Notes: generated from the letters alone by a model not told the origin. A DNA stretch of 64,000 bases from Alcanivoracaceae bacterium (GCA_029212745.1 JARGOL010000010.1:52892-116891); one strand, 5' to 3'; numbered from the stretch's first letter, positions 1 to 8,223 are shown. A program made the numbers and translations.

Positions 1-91
1 CATCAGACGTGGCATTTTCCGTGCACTGGCCGGTAAAGGGCGAGTAGCAGAGCGGTTTGTCTGACTTGAGCTGAATGCGCTGTACGGTCAT
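1..91 (-). CDS. Partial hypothetical protein (5' end only)
   Basis: The first 30 codons of a minus-strand gene that runs out of the window at base 1. Its ATG at 91-89 is preceded on the minus strand by AGGAG with a 6-base gap, a strong ribosome binding site, which is why I accept so short a piece. The visible protein starts MTVQRIQLKSD and goes on through a short Cys-containing stretch. Nothing in it identifies a family. It is divergent from the operon that starts at 289, with an inverted repeat in the gap between them. Confidence 0.6.
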   Translation of the reverse strand, partial: MTVQRIQLKSDKPLCYSPFTGQCTENATSD

Positions 92-143
92 GTGTACTCC
101 TGAATCACATCACGGTTGTTGGTTCTGCTTGTATGGTTGAAAA

Positions 144-180
144 GACGACATGTTCATGTAGTCAGTCTAACCATGTCGTC
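144..180. repeat. 9-bp inverted repeat in a divergent intergenic region
   Basis: GACGACATG at 144-152 is repeated as its exact reverse complement CATGTCGTC at 172-180, 19 bases apart. It lies between two divergent genes, so an operator or a transcript hairpin is possible. No T-tract follows, so it is not an obvious terminator. Confidence 0.45.
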
Positions 181-288
181 ATTAAATACATATATTGGGT
201 GTCAGGCAAGAGGGGGGTTTTGGCCTGCCACCGGTCAATCTTAGCCCCGGTCATTAACTGCCACTGTCGAATTGCCCCGGGAGGAACC

Positions 289-567
289 ATGAAGCAACTG
301 CCAGAGGCGCTCATTGGCAAGCGCATAGAGGGAGCGGTATTGCGCGAGCATCGCGACTTGCGTCGCCGCCCCCGGTGCCAGCTGATCCTGTGCTTCGACG
401 ACGGCACAAGCTTTGAGTTCTGGTGCGGCGAAGACGAGATTCACCCTGCCGGAGGATTTGACAAGTATTCAGTCGATACAGTGCAGTCGTATATGGGCGA
501 TGTGATGAAGGTGGTACGCCAGATTCCGGCGCAGGGAGATTTTGGGGGCTCTGGCGCGGACGGGTAA
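289..567 (+). CDS. Hypothetical protein, 92 aa
   Basis: Small soluble protein of unknown role. The start at 289 is chosen because GGGAGG ends five bases upstream of the ATG; a longer reading frame from 133 has no such signal. The protein is basic in its first third (residues 17-28 rich in Arg) and then has an acidic, aromatic stretch (LILCFDDGTSFEFWCGEDEI) that looks like paired beta strands. It opens a same-strand run of four genes (289-2657) that ends in a metallophosphoesterase, with almost no gap between the members, so it is probably the first cistron of that operon. I do not recognise the family. Confidence 0.7.
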   Translation: MKQLPEALIGKRIEGAVLREHRDLRRRPRCQLILCFDDGTSFEFWCGEDEIHPAGGFDKYSVDTVQSYMGDVMKVVRQIPAQGDFGGSGADG

Positions 568-642
568 GTGGAGACGGCCCGTGGAGCCTGGTTAGTTGGG
601 GGAGCGGCGTTTCTCGCCCCAGAAGGAGGCGTTATCGATACC

Positions 643-1029
643 TTGGAAACCTATTCGTACACGGTGGATGGCTTGAAGTACGAGCTCTACATCGACGAGG
701 ACCACAGAATTACCTTGGCCCTCACAGGTGGCCAATCGCCGGTGTTCAGCCCAGCCTATGACCCCTTCGACTGGGACTACAGGCCCGCATTGACCGACGA
801 TTTGGGCAACTCCCGGTTTCCGGTCACCGTACTCAGGCATGCCTATCGCTACATTGAGGATTGGATGCGCAGGGAGAGGCCGGGCTATTTCTATTTCTCG
901 GCCCTCACGGAGAAGCGGAAATCAGTGTACCGCCGCGTTGCAGCGGTGATGACCAGGCGGTTCCCGTATCACTGGGCGAAACAGGGTGGCCGATTCCATT
1001 TTTATCGGCTAAAGAGAGAGCAGGGCTGA
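643..1029 (+). CDS. Hypothetical protein, 128 aa (start uncertain)
   Basis: Second member of the 289-2657 run. The frame is open from a GTG at 568, directly after the previous stop, but there is no ribosome binding site there. AAGGAGG at 623-629 precedes a TTG at 643 by 13 bases, a long spacing, so I favour 643 with low certainty; 568 would add 25 residues. The protein starts with an alternating polar/hydrophobic, acidic beta-rich region (YTVDGLKYELYIDEDHRIT), then becomes very basic and aromatic towards its end. I recognise no family. The next gene starts five bases after its stop, which suggests co-transcription. Confidence 0.65.
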   Translation: METYSYTVDGLKYELYIDEDHRITLALTGGQSPVFSPAYDPFDWDYRPALTDDLGNSRFPVTVLRHAYRYIEDWMRRERPGYFYFSALTEKRKSVYRRVAAVMTRRFPYHWAKQGGRFHFYRLKREQG

Positions 1030-1034
1030 AAAAC

Positions 1035-1673
1035 ATGACGCGTAGTCTGAGAAGCGAATTGATACTTCGGCTCCTGCAAACCAGCCATGTTGATGTGCTC
1101 AGGAGTATGGGATACCGGCAACCTGCTCAGAAGGAGGTGGCACGGCTTGAAAATGTCATCGCTTCTGAGGATCTGGGCCTCGCCAGTGGCGGCTTTGATT
1201 TTCGGTTCAGCGATGAGGAATTCCTCAAAGCGCTCTGTGCTCAGTTGGGAATCGGCGATGAGCTGGTGGATGCAGCGGTGCAGAATATCCGCGAGGCGTT
1301 AGCAGCAGAGAAAGCGGCATTCAAGCCCTGGCTATGGGTGGAGACGGGGTTCCGGCGAACCAGCCAACCGGTGTTCGCTTTGTCGCTGTGTGAGCCGTTA
1401 AGAAGGCTCAGGCTGGAGGAGAACCTGTGGCAGCTGCCGTTTGATGAACAGATCCTCAGGGCTGGCCATCGCATCCGAGAGCATATGGCCGAGACAGGCG
1501 GTGAGCTGGACATGTGGGGCGTCATCCAGCAGTACTGGTTCTTTTACGCGCCGGAGAAGTCCCTGGTCATGAGCCGCAACGGCGATGTGATTGGTGAGCG
1601 CGAGGGGCCAGAAAGTAGCCGGGCCAGCACCACGGCTGACCTGCCCAGTGGACAAGACAAAGATAAACCCTGA
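1035..1673 (+). CDS. Hypothetical protein, 212 aa
   Basis: Third member of the 289-2657 run. The ATG at 1035 follows the previous stop by five bases; the frame is open further upstream, but that part overlaps the preceding gene and has the composition of a shadow. The protein is largely helical, begins with a basic helix (MTRSLRSELILRLLQ), and has a middle part rich in Leu, Glu and Arg. Its last 35 residues are polar and probably disordered (Ser, Thr, Asp, Lys). I recognise no motif or family. Its position between two small unknown genes and a phosphatase suggests a shared, unknown task. Confidence 0.65.
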   Translation: MTRSLRSELILRLLQTSHVDVLRSMGYRQPAQKEVARLENVIASEDLGLASGGFDFRFSDEEFLKALCAQLGIGDELVDAAVQNIREALAAEKAAFKPWLWVETGFRRTSQPVFALSLCEPLRRLRLEENLWQLPFDEQILRAGHRIREHMAETGGELDMWGVIQQYWFFYAPEKSLVMSRNGDVIGEREGPESSRASTTADLPSGQDKDKP

Positions 1674-1727
1674 AGGGGCAGCCGAGTTGGCCCCTGGAGC
1701 AGTGGGGCTGGAATCAGCGGGAGTAAC

Positions 1728-2657
1728 ATGTACGACATCATTGGTGACATCCACGGCTTCCTGGAGCCGCTTGAAAGACTGCTGACCAAGCTGGGCTATC
1801 AGGAAAAGGGCGGGGTTTGGCGCCATCCTGAGCGCAAGGCCCTGTTTCTGGGAGATTTCGTGGACCGTGGGCCGGACCAGCCGGAGGTGGTCGCTCTGGT
1901 GAGGGCCATGGTGGAGCAGGGTGAGGCGCTTGCCATCATGGGTAACCATGAATTCAATGCGGTGGCCTTCGCGACCCCCCATCCGGACAAGCCCGGCGAG
2001 TACCTGCGGCCGCACACAGACAAGAACCGCCGGCAACACCAGGCCTTCCTGGATCAGGTGGGGGAGGGCTCAGCATTGCACCAGGACATCGTGGGCTGGT
2101 TTCGCACCTTGCCGTTATATCTGGATCTGCCGGAGTTTCGTGCGGTGCACGCGTGCTGGCACCCTGAAGCCCTGCAAGCGGTGCTGCCAATGCTGGACGA
2201 AGAGGGCCGACTCACACCCCAGGGGTGGTTGCCAGCCGCGGAGAAGGGCGACCCTGTTTTCGAGGGTGTCGAGACGTTACTCAAAGGGCTGGAGATATCC
2301 CTGCCCGAGGGCGTTGGCTTTCATGACAAGGACGGCAACCCGCGCAGCAATATCCGCACCCAGTGGTGGATGCAGGGCGATTTCACCTACCGGGATCTGG
2401 CCATCGTGCCCCCGGATGTCATCGAGCGTATCCCGCACACACCGATACCGGGCGACATCCTGCCGGGGTACGACGACGACAAACCGGTATTTGTGGGCCA
2501 CTACTGGCTCACCGGTGAGCCCGAGCCACTGGCAGACAACGTTGCCTGTCTGGACTACAGCGTGGTCAACAGGACGCATGGCAAGCTCGTGGCGTACCGC
2601 TGGGATGGTCAGCCTCTGAGTAAGGCCGGCTATTGCTGGGTGGAGAGTGCCGGATGA
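1728..2657 (+). CDS. Metallophosphoesterase (PP2A-like phosphatase fold)
   Basis: Calcineurin-like two-metal phosphoesterase, 309 aa. The diagnostic blocks are in order: GDIHG at residues 6-10, GDFVDRGP near 43-50, and GNHE near 71-74, with further His residues later. These supply the metal ligands used to hydrolyse phosphate esters, so the enzyme is likely a cytoplasmic Ser/Thr protein phosphatase or a dinucleoside-polyphosphate hydrolase; the sequence does not decide between them. A stretch near residues 90-130 (His- and Arg-rich) is an insertion relative to the shortest family members. It is the last gene of the 289-2657 run, 54 bases after its neighbour. Confidence 0.88.
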   Translation: MYDIIGDIHGFLEPLERLLTKLGYQEKGGVWRHPERKALFLGDFVDRGPDQPEVVALVRAMVEQGEALAIMGNHEFNAVAFATPHPDKPGEYLRPHTDKNRRQHQAFLDQVGEGSALHQDIVGWFRTLPLYLDLPEFRAVHACWHPEALQAVLPMLDEEGRLTPQGWLPAAEKGDPVFEGVETLLKGLEISLPEGVGFHDKDGNPRSNIRTQWWMQGDFTYRDLAIVPPDVIERIPHTPIPGDILPGYDDDKPVFVGHYWLTGEPEPLADNVACLDYSVVNRTHGKLVAYRWDGQPLSKAGYCWVESAG

Positions 2658-2693
2658 GGGCGGTAGTGTGGTCAGGCTTGGTGAATGGCTGGA

Positions 2694-3161
2694 TTAATCA
2701 GATTTGAAGGCCTCCACCTCATGCACGGTAGCGGCCTCGCCGAGCGAAACGCAGTCTGCCAGGGAGATTGGGGTTCTTTGGCTAGTGCTGAGCTCGGCTA
2801 CGAGCACCTGGACGTCTCCTGCATGGCTGTGACGATCCGACTCAGATGTTGCCCAGCCGGCGATCAGTGATCGAGTAGGCTCATTGAGCGATGAGCAGGT
2901 AATCGACCAACCATTGACGGGGCCGCCCCGGGCGTAGTGCCGAAGCCGGATAAAGCCGCTCTCAAGGGCCCGGTTAATGAGCGCAGTACGCGCCTTGCCC
3001 TCGAGCCCAAGGGGTTCATTGAAGTGGGCGTAGGCGTCGCGAACCGCCTCGGCAGACAGGTTGAAGGCCTCGGGGACATCAATAATGGCCCGGACATGGC
3101 TGCTACGGGTAACATCGAGAAGCTGGCCTGTCGGTGAGAGCCAGTAACCTTTTGATTTCAT
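2694..3161 (-). CDS. Hypothetical protein, 155 aa
   Basis: Minus-strand gene, divergent from the Hsp70-type operon. The protein begins MKSKGYWLSPTGQLLDV, a pattern I have seen in small proteins of unknown function on integrative elements, and continues with a helical segment in which a winged-helix-like turn is possible (residues 40-80, Ala/Arg/Leu rich). No catalytic motif is visible. Its start lies only 9 to 42 bases from the start of the neighbouring plus-strand gene, so the two must share overlapping control sequences. Ribosome binding site is weak. Function unknown. Confidence 0.65.
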   Translation of the reverse strand: MKSKGYWLSPTGQLLDVTRSSHVRAIIDVPEAFNLSAEAVRDAYAHFNEPLGLEGKARTALINRALESGFIRLRHYARGGPVNGWSITCSSLNEPTRSLIAGWATSESDRHSHAGDVQVLVAELSTSQRTPISLADCVSLGEAATVHEVEAFKSD

Positions 3162-3203
3162 GAGATATGAATGAGTTCGGTTGTTGATATTAAGGATAAG
3201 AAT

Positions 3204-4919
3204 ATGGAACGGCCGGTTGCCAAAGATGGCTCAAGTTTTGACCGCGATACCTGCCGCAATGGCGTCTACACCGTAGGTGAGAAAGGCAAAGAACGTCAAT
3301 TCAAGGACTATGAGGAGGCGCTCGCCTTCCTGCGTGAGATGGCTGTAGCCAAGTGGCGGCGGCCGAATTCCACCGGCCACTGGGGCATTGTTCGGGCGGT
3401 ACGCTGGGCCAGTGACGATGAAATCAGAGAGGGACTGCGGATGGACGAGGCGGATGCTATTGGGGGGGCGGAATTGGATGATGCATTTGCACGAATCCGG
3501 GAAGCGAAGACGCTCAGGCAGCTGAATGACTTTCTCACCAAAAGTATGGCTCAGCAAAAGATCCAGGGCGTCATTAAGGCAGAGAATCTGGACCGGGTGC
3601 TGGATGCTGTCATGGCCCTCACGGCTTCGGAAGCAGGAACAGATGAGAGCGCAGCGCTGATCGGTGCTGCCATGCTGGGCCGTCTGGCAGCGGTAGCACG
3701 CGCAAGAGAGTCGGTGGTCTTTTCCCGCGTGCCTGAGCTTTTGCCCCAGATGCCTGTTTCTCTGGAAGTGCTGGCGGATGGGGACGAGAAGTATTACGCC
3801 GCGCTGAGTATCCAGAGTGCTGAGGCACCCTGGGTGCAAAATTACTGCTGCCGTGAGGCGGTGGCTCTGGATACCGCAGAGAAGGCACGACGTGTCCTGC
3901 TGAATGCGGTTCTCAAGCGCTCAGGCAGCCTTGCCGACTTTTGGCAGAGCCTGCTTGAGGTGGATGATGCTGTGTTGTCCGCAATTGATAGCAATGAAGG
4001 CCGGTATAAGCGTATCCGGCGGGTATCCTCGGCTGCGAATGAGGTAGTCAGAGCCTGGGACGGTGAGGTCGGAGATGAAGCGGGCCCGCGCCTGGCAGAG
4101 TGGCTTGTGCGCCTGTATCGATCTCCTTTCAAGGGAGTTGAAGCAGAGGTGCTTGCCAATATCCTGGACGACGCGTTGTCCATGCTCCTCAGGGTAGTGG
4201 AGCTCCGCTTCTCCAATGCCTTGCTGGCGCCTACCTATTCTGTTCTCGAGCGTGCTCGGCGTTCTTTGGGCTCAGACACTTGGGCCGCTGTAATCCGTGA
4301 ATCAAATAACCTTGAGAAGATGAGAACGTGCCTTAAGGAGGCCGCACTTGTGCTGGCGCGGCAGCGTCGTACTGACAAGGACATGATGGATGCCCTGTGT
4401 TCTGCCTACTACTCGCGGGCTCAGGTGATGCCAGCGGTGGCGGCTCACTTTGCGTCTGCCCAAGAGCTCGACCCGGACATTCGTGAATGGTGGGAAAAGG
4501 CAGGCGTCGTAAAAGACAGTCAGCGTAAGGCTGAGCACAAGGTCGGCAATACGGAGGATCAGCAGATCGGTTCATTGCTGATCAATGTGGAAGACAGCAA
4601 ACCAGTGATGGATAAGCTGAAAAGTGCCGTGGTGCCCTTCCTGGAGATATCAGACCCACCGTTGGCAGAGACGGTCAAGAAAGTGGCCGCAAGCTATCAC
4701 GAAATCGAAATTGCAGCCCGGCAGCTCGCTACCATGCGGAGGCTGAGGAACATGGGGCTCAGCGGCGAAATTATTGAATACAACCCGATGCAGCACGATA
4801 TGTTGGGCGGCCATCAACTTGGCGTGCGAACTGTCAGGGTTGAACGGGATGGAATACAGAAGGATTTCGGCGGCAAGATCAAAGTCTTGGTCAAGCCCAG
4901 GGTTATCCCTGAAGAATAA
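3204..4919 (+). CDS. Large protein with GrpE-like C-terminus, partner of Hsp70-like ATPase
   Basis: 571 aa, first gene of a four-gene operon (3204-7707). I choose ATG 3204 because AAGGA lies eight bases upstream; an in-frame ATG at 3171 would add 11 residues. Three parts are visible: an N-terminal region with a YTV...ERQFKDYEEAL block and a WRRPN...GHWGIV block; a long helical middle (residues 120-480); and a C-terminal 55 residues, GEIIEYNPMQHDMLGG...GVRTVRV...GKIKVLVKPRV, whose pattern resembles the beta domain of GrpE-type nucleotide exchange factors. GrpE exchanges nucleotide on Hsp70, and the next gene encodes an Hsp70-type ATPase, so a partner role is inferred. Not proven; no overall family recognised. 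Confidence 0.75.
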   Translation: MERPVAKDGSSFDRDTCRNGVYTVGEKGKERQFKDYEEALAFLREMAVAKWRRPNSTGHWGIVRAVRWASDDEIREGLRMDEADAIGGAELDDAFARIREAKTLRQLNDFLTKSMAQQKIQGVIKAENLDRVLDAVMALTASEAGTDESAALIGAAMLGRLAAVARARESVVFSRVPELLPQMPVSLEVLADGDEKYYAALSIQSAEAPWVQNYCCREAVALDTAEKARRVLLNAVLKRSGSLADFWQSLLEVDDAVLSAIDSNEGRYKRIRRVSSAANEVVRAWDGEVGDEAGPRLAEWLVRLYRSPFKGVEAEVLANILDDALSMLLRVVELRFSNALLAPTYSVLERARRSLGSDTWAAVIRESNNLEKMRTCLKEAALVLARQRRTDKDMMDALCSAYYSRAQVMPAVAAHFASAQELDPDIREWWEKAGVVKDSQRKAEHKVGNTEDQQIGSLLINVEDSKPVMDKLKSAVVPFLEISDPPLAETVKKVAASYHEIEIAARQLATMRRLRNMGLSGEIIEYNPMQHDMLGGHQLGVRTVRVERDGIQKDFGGKIKVLVKPRVIPEE

Positions 4920-4944
4920 CAGTAGTAAAGGAAAGGTTGTGATA

Positions 4945-6693
4945 ATGGAAGAGATTGAAGCACGGATTCTGCTGAAGAACCTGGTTAAACGGATAAAAAA
5001 AGACGGTGATGGTTTCAGGCTGGATGGGCCGCTCACCGACGATGAGTTTGAGGCGTTGAATTATGCAGTGGGTGCTTTGGGCGGGGAGCCCCCGGGCGCG
5101 CCAGTGGCCAGCATGAAGGTGCTCACTACCCCGGAGGGCGAGGGGCCGTCTCAACGGGTAAATGACGACAGCTCTGGCGCCAGGATAGAAGGCTCTGAAA
5201 TTTCTGTAAACGACGCGTCAAAAGAGCCCTCTGTATACCTGCACATGTCGGCGCTTGAGCTTTCTCCGGCGCCATCTGATCGGCGAGTGTGTATGGATTT
5301 TGGTACGGCCATGTCCAAGGTTACGTTCATTCGAGACATCAACGAAGCGCGGGACTTCGAAGAGATTGATGTGCTGACCTTGGGTATTCCGGGGGATCAG
5401 GAAGAAATTAGCGAAACCATGCTGGTGTCATCTGTGTACATTGATCTTGAGGGTCAACTGCACTTTGGTAATGAGGCAGTACAGTACTCGCAACTTGAAG
5501 GTCAAGATGGCTCCCGCCAGCGCATTGATAACGTAAAGCGGTTCTTGTCTGAGGAAGGACTCGAGAGCCAGGTTTCCCATGTTTTCAATCCGACCGACAT
5601 CGCCGTTACCTACGGCGATATGGTGCTGGCATATTTGACCTATCTCACCTGGGCGGTGAACCAATGCCTTGAAGACTTTGGGGAGCCAGCTAATACAATG
5701 AGGCGCTTTGCTTTGCCCTGTTTTTCCGGCGTCAAAGCCAAAAATGCTGAGAAAGTTATGAGGGAGATGCTCGGCCAGGCTCAGGTTCTATCAGATACGT
5801 TTGGCGATAAGCTGCCAAGCGGTCTTTCTCTGAATGATTTCTCGAGCGCAGCGAAGGCTGTGCGTGAGATTGATTTGAAGTGCGATTTCATAAAAGAAGA
5901 AGTGACCGAACCCCTCGGCGCTGCCGGCTCTATTCTGAGCTGGCATGAAGACATGAACTCCTTCCAGTCGCTTGTCATGGTAATCGACGTCGGTGCTGGT
6001 ACTAGTGACTTCAGTATGTTCAAAATGGGGTATGACCGTAACAATAAAAAGAGTCATGCGGCGCCAGTCGCCAGGTCCTCCCGGGGTATTACAGAGGCTG
6101 GTAACCACCTTGATAAGTTGCTCAAGGGCCTGATTCTAAGAGAGGCCGGAGTCGACTCAAATCATGAGTATTGGATCAACATCCAGGGAAAGCTCGAGCT
6201 GGAGCTGCGCGACTACAAAGAACGGTTGTTCATTGACGGCAGTGTTACGGTGCCGCTATTCAATAACCAAATCGTTACCATAGAGCTTTCTGAATTCATG
6301 AGTTTGCCTCAGGTCCAAGCATTCAGTGAGTCTCTGCGCCAGACTAGGGATGATATTCTCAACGATATTAACGAGAGCTTTATTCATGGCGCTCCAAGGG
6401 ATGTCTTAAGTATTGCTCTGACCGGCGGCGGCGCGTCATTGCCAATGGTTAAGGCCCTTGCGGAAGGCTCGGTACTGGTAAAGGGTAAGCAACTTTCTCT
6501 GGTGCAGACCAAGGATTTCCCCGAGTGGCTGGCTGAAGAATACTATGATCTCGAGTCGGACTACTCGAGGATCGCGGTTTCATTAGGCGGCGCGCGTAAG
6601 TCTATTATTACTGGCGGGAGAGAGGTGAGTGTGACAGCAGGGGACCTGAAGGCGTCGCCAAAACTTGAAGGCTATTATACCAAGGGTGGTTAG
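4945..6693 (+). CDS. Hsp70/actin-fold ATPase
   Basis: 582 aa. The first 110 residues are a variable acidic segment. The ATPase fold then follows: phosphate-1 loop MDFGTAMSK at 117-125, phosphate-2 loop IDVGAGTSDFSMF near 346-358, and the adenosine motif LTGGGASLPMV near 491-501. These are the hallmarks of the Hsp70/actin/MreB superfamily. It lacks a recognisable DnaK substrate domain and lid, so it is not the housekeeping chaperone. Starts 25 bases after the upstream partner gene, with GGAAAGG before the ATG; the ankyrin gene begins one base after its stop. In accessory islands such ATPases occur in chaperone-type conflict systems; that role here is inference. Confidence 0.85.
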   Translation: MEEIEARILLKNLVKRIKKDGDGFRLDGPLTDDEFEALNYAVGALGGEPPGAPVASMKVLTTPEGEGPSQRVNDDSSGARIEGSEISVNDASKEPSVYLHMSALELSPAPSDRRVCMDFGTAMSKVTFIRDINEARDFEEIDVLTLGIPGDQEEISETMLVSSVYIDLEGQLHFGNEAVQYSQLEGQDGSRQRIDNVKRFLSEEGLESQVSHVFNPTDIAVTYGDMVLAYLTYLTWAVNQCLEDFGEPANTMRRFALPCFSGVKAKNAEKVMREMLGQAQVLSDTFGDKLPSGLSLNDFSSAAKAVREIDLKCDFIKEEVTEPLGAAGSILSWHEDMNSFQSLVMVIDVGAGTSDFSMFKMGYDRNNKKSHAAPVARSSRGITEAGNHLDKLLKGLILREAGVDSNHEYWINIQGKLELELRDYKERLFIDGSVTVPLFNNQIVTIELSEFMSLPQVQAFSESLRQTRDDILNDINESFIHGAPRDVLSIALTGGGASLPMVKALAEGSVLVKGKQLSLVQTKDFPEWLAEEYYDLESDYSRIAVSLGGARKSIITGGREVSVTAGDLKASPKLEGYYTKGG

Positions 6694-6694
6694 T

Positions 6695-7396
6695 ATGTCT
6701 GAAGAGCCAATTCTGGATAAGGTCGAGGAGGTTCTCGCGGCCGAGAGAAAGGCTTTCGAAGGCCTGAATCTGGATCAGCAGGATTCTGATGACTACACGG
6801 CGCTCATGGTTGCCACACTACGGAACGATCTCTCGGCAGTGGAAATGCTTCTCCGATTAGGGGCGAACCCGGATCTGGAAGAGGAATCCGGCCAAACAGC
6901 GCTAATGATGGCAATTGAAGAACATCACTACGCCGTTGTACGGACGCTTACCCACTACGCAGACATTAACTACGAAAATAAGTTTGGCGACAACGCCTTA
7001 GGGCATGCCCGATTCCACCGCGCTGAGTACATTGCGGATTTACTCATCCATGAGGGCGCGGAAGAAACCGGCAGGCCGACAAAGATGGAGCGAGATAACC
7101 AGGCGCTCCGCCAGGGGTATTTGGATAATACGGTGAGCTTTGCATCAATATTTCCGTATAGAGAAGCCCATCCGCTGTTTGAGAAGATGGCAGTCTTGTA
7201 TCCGCCTCATAACTGTGACCAATTGAGATGTTCTACCTGCGGTGGGATTTTATTTCATATTCAAAAGAATATGACTGACGAACTGCGAGATGAGATATCT
7301 GCATTTCAGCGTGATCATTCTGATGCTGAATTGGAAAAGTTTGGCACATCAGCTGACCAGCTATCCCGTCTTATCCAGATGGCGGGCGCACTATGA
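6695..7396 (+). CDS. Ankyrin-repeat protein with C-terminal Cys pair
   Basis: 233 aa. Residues 33-130 contain about three ankyrin repeats, shown by DDYTALMVATLRNDLSAVEM, LLRLGANPD, GQTALMMAIEEHHYAVV and a weaker third copy. The second half has no ankyrin signal and contains CDQLRCSTCGG (CX4CX2C), which could bind a metal, and a helical acidic end. It begins one base after the Hsp70-type gene stops and overlaps the next gene by four bases (ATGA), so all are translationally coupled. Ankyrin repeats bind protein partners; in this operon it may act as target recogniser or adaptor for the ATPase, which is inference. Confidence 0.82.
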   Translation: MSEEPILDKVEEVLAAERKAFEGLNLDQQDSDDYTALMVATLRNDLSAVEMLLRLGANPDLEEESGQTALMMAIEEHHYAVVRTLTHYADINYENKFGDNALGHARFHRAEYIADLLIHEGAEETGRPTKMERDNQALRQGYLDNTVSFASIFPYREAHPLFEKMAVLYPPHNCDQLRCSTCGGILFHIQKNMTDELRDEISAFQRDHSDAELEKFGTSADQLSRLIQMAGAL

Positions 7397-7707
7397 GCAG
7401 CTACAGGGACGGGTCTCCATGGGATGATGTTTTGGAGTTAGAGTGCCTTTTGATATTCAAGGTGCTTGAGAATGAGCGATTCCCACGTGGGAGACAAAAG
7501 GAACTTGTGGAAGATCTTGCTGGAAGATCGGGCTTGTCGTGGGGAAGTGCCAGCGCCAAGGTGTCTAATTTCAAGTCGTTGGCAGGAAAAAATGGCGCGT
7601 CAAATGCGTCGAAGAACAGCATTCGGATCTTTGAAGCTTATGGTCATTTTGATGCCGATGAGATAAGGCGGCATTTGGACAGGATGAAAGAAAAAAATAC
7701 GGATTAG
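7393..7707 (+). CDS. Small protein resembling the N-terminal domain of HNH-type nucleases
   Basis: 104 aa, last gene of the 3204-7707 operon; its ATG overlaps the stop of the ankyrin gene. The segment running from LAGRSGLSWGSASAKVSNFK to NASKNSIRIFEAYG matches, from memory, a helical module found in front of some HNH and other restriction-like nucleases. Here it stands alone: no HNH or PD-(D/E)XK residues follow. It may be a DNA-binding or specificity piece of the system, or a remnant of a longer nuclease. Codon use resembles its neighbours and the C-terminus ends naturally, so I take it as intact. A strong hairpin follows 19 bases later. Confidence 0.72.
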   Translation: MSSYRDGSPWDDVLELECLLIFKVLENERFPRGRQKELVEDLAGRSGLSWGSASAKVSNFKSLAGKNGASNASKNSIRIFEAYGHFDADEIRRHLDRMKEKNTD

Positions 7708-7725
7708 GTATTCCCTTGATTGGCA

Positions 7726-7755
7726 CCGCCGGCCAAAAGGCCGGCGGCAGGTTTT
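7726..7755 (+). terminator. Rho-independent terminator of the Hsp70-type operon
   Basis: CCGCCGGCC (7726-7734), loop AAAA, GGCCGGCGG (7739-7747), then CAGGTTTTCT. A perfect 9-bp GC-rich stem with a short T-tract, 19 bases after the last stop of the operon. Confidence 0.8.
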
Positions 7756-7758
7756 CTG

Positions 7759-8103
7759 TTAGTACTCCCAGGTCCAATCGCCCATATCGGTCACCACGGT
7801 CACCTCTGACGCACTACAGGGGCCTCCGAACGTGAAAGACGCAGACTGACCAAAATTCAGGGTCTTTGGCACCGTCCTCCCGCCAAGCTTCTCTGCGATT
7901 TTTTCGAGCTTGCAGTTGCCACGATTGACGATGATGTCCTGTACCTCGACACCGTCAGTTCTCGCAATGACATTCACCTCGACATACTCGACGCCGAAGA
8001 TCTGGTTATCCCGGTCATAGGTCTCGATTTCAAAGGGCGGTTCGCCTTGGCTGCAGGCGGTGAGCGCGGTCAAGGCCAGAGTGGCCAGTATGGTTCTAAG
8101 CAT
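7759..8103 (-). CDS. Small lipoprotein, 114 aa
   Basis: Begins with a classic lipoprotein signal: Met-Leu-Arg, a hydrophobic run, and the lipobox LTAC with the modified Cys at residue 16. The mature 98 residues are probably beta-rich and end in Trp-rich GDWTWEY; two further Cys residues (CKLEK and GGPC segments) could form a disulfide. It should sit in an envelope membrane facing the periplasm. The function is unknown; small lipoproteins of this kind occur on conjugative elements, sometimes as exclusion factors, but nothing here shows that. Confidence 0.75.
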   Translation of the reverse strand: MLRTILATLALTALTACSQGEPPFEIETYDRDNQIFGVEYVEVNVIARTDGVEVQDIIVNRGNCKLEKIAEKLGGRTVPKTLNFGQSASFTFGGPCSASEVTVVTDMGDWTWEY

Positions 8104-8165
8104 ATTCAGGGTTCCCTTTTTTGGTTGGTGAAATAACGAGCTTGCCTGGGCGGTAGAGGAGTCAG

Positions 8166-8214
8166 TCGATAGGATCGGCGACGTCGTCGCCTACGTTCTC
8201 GTCACACCTATCGA
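8166..8214. repeat. Nested inverted repeats
   Basis: Outer arms TCGATAGG (8166-8173) and CCTATCGA (8207-8214) enclose an inner near-perfect palindrome GGCGACGTCGTCGCC (8177-8191). It lies between the stop of the gene at 8224 and the start of the lipoprotein gene. No T-tract follows on either strand, so an operator or RNA structure is as likely as a terminator. Confidence 0.45.
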
Positions 8215-8223
8215 TCTGCCCTA

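Noticed and set aside
4945..6693. Housekeeping DnaK
   Set aside because: The ATPase motifs are there, but the substrate-binding domain and lid are missing, the N-terminal extension is foreign, and no dnaJ or grpE gene is adjacent.
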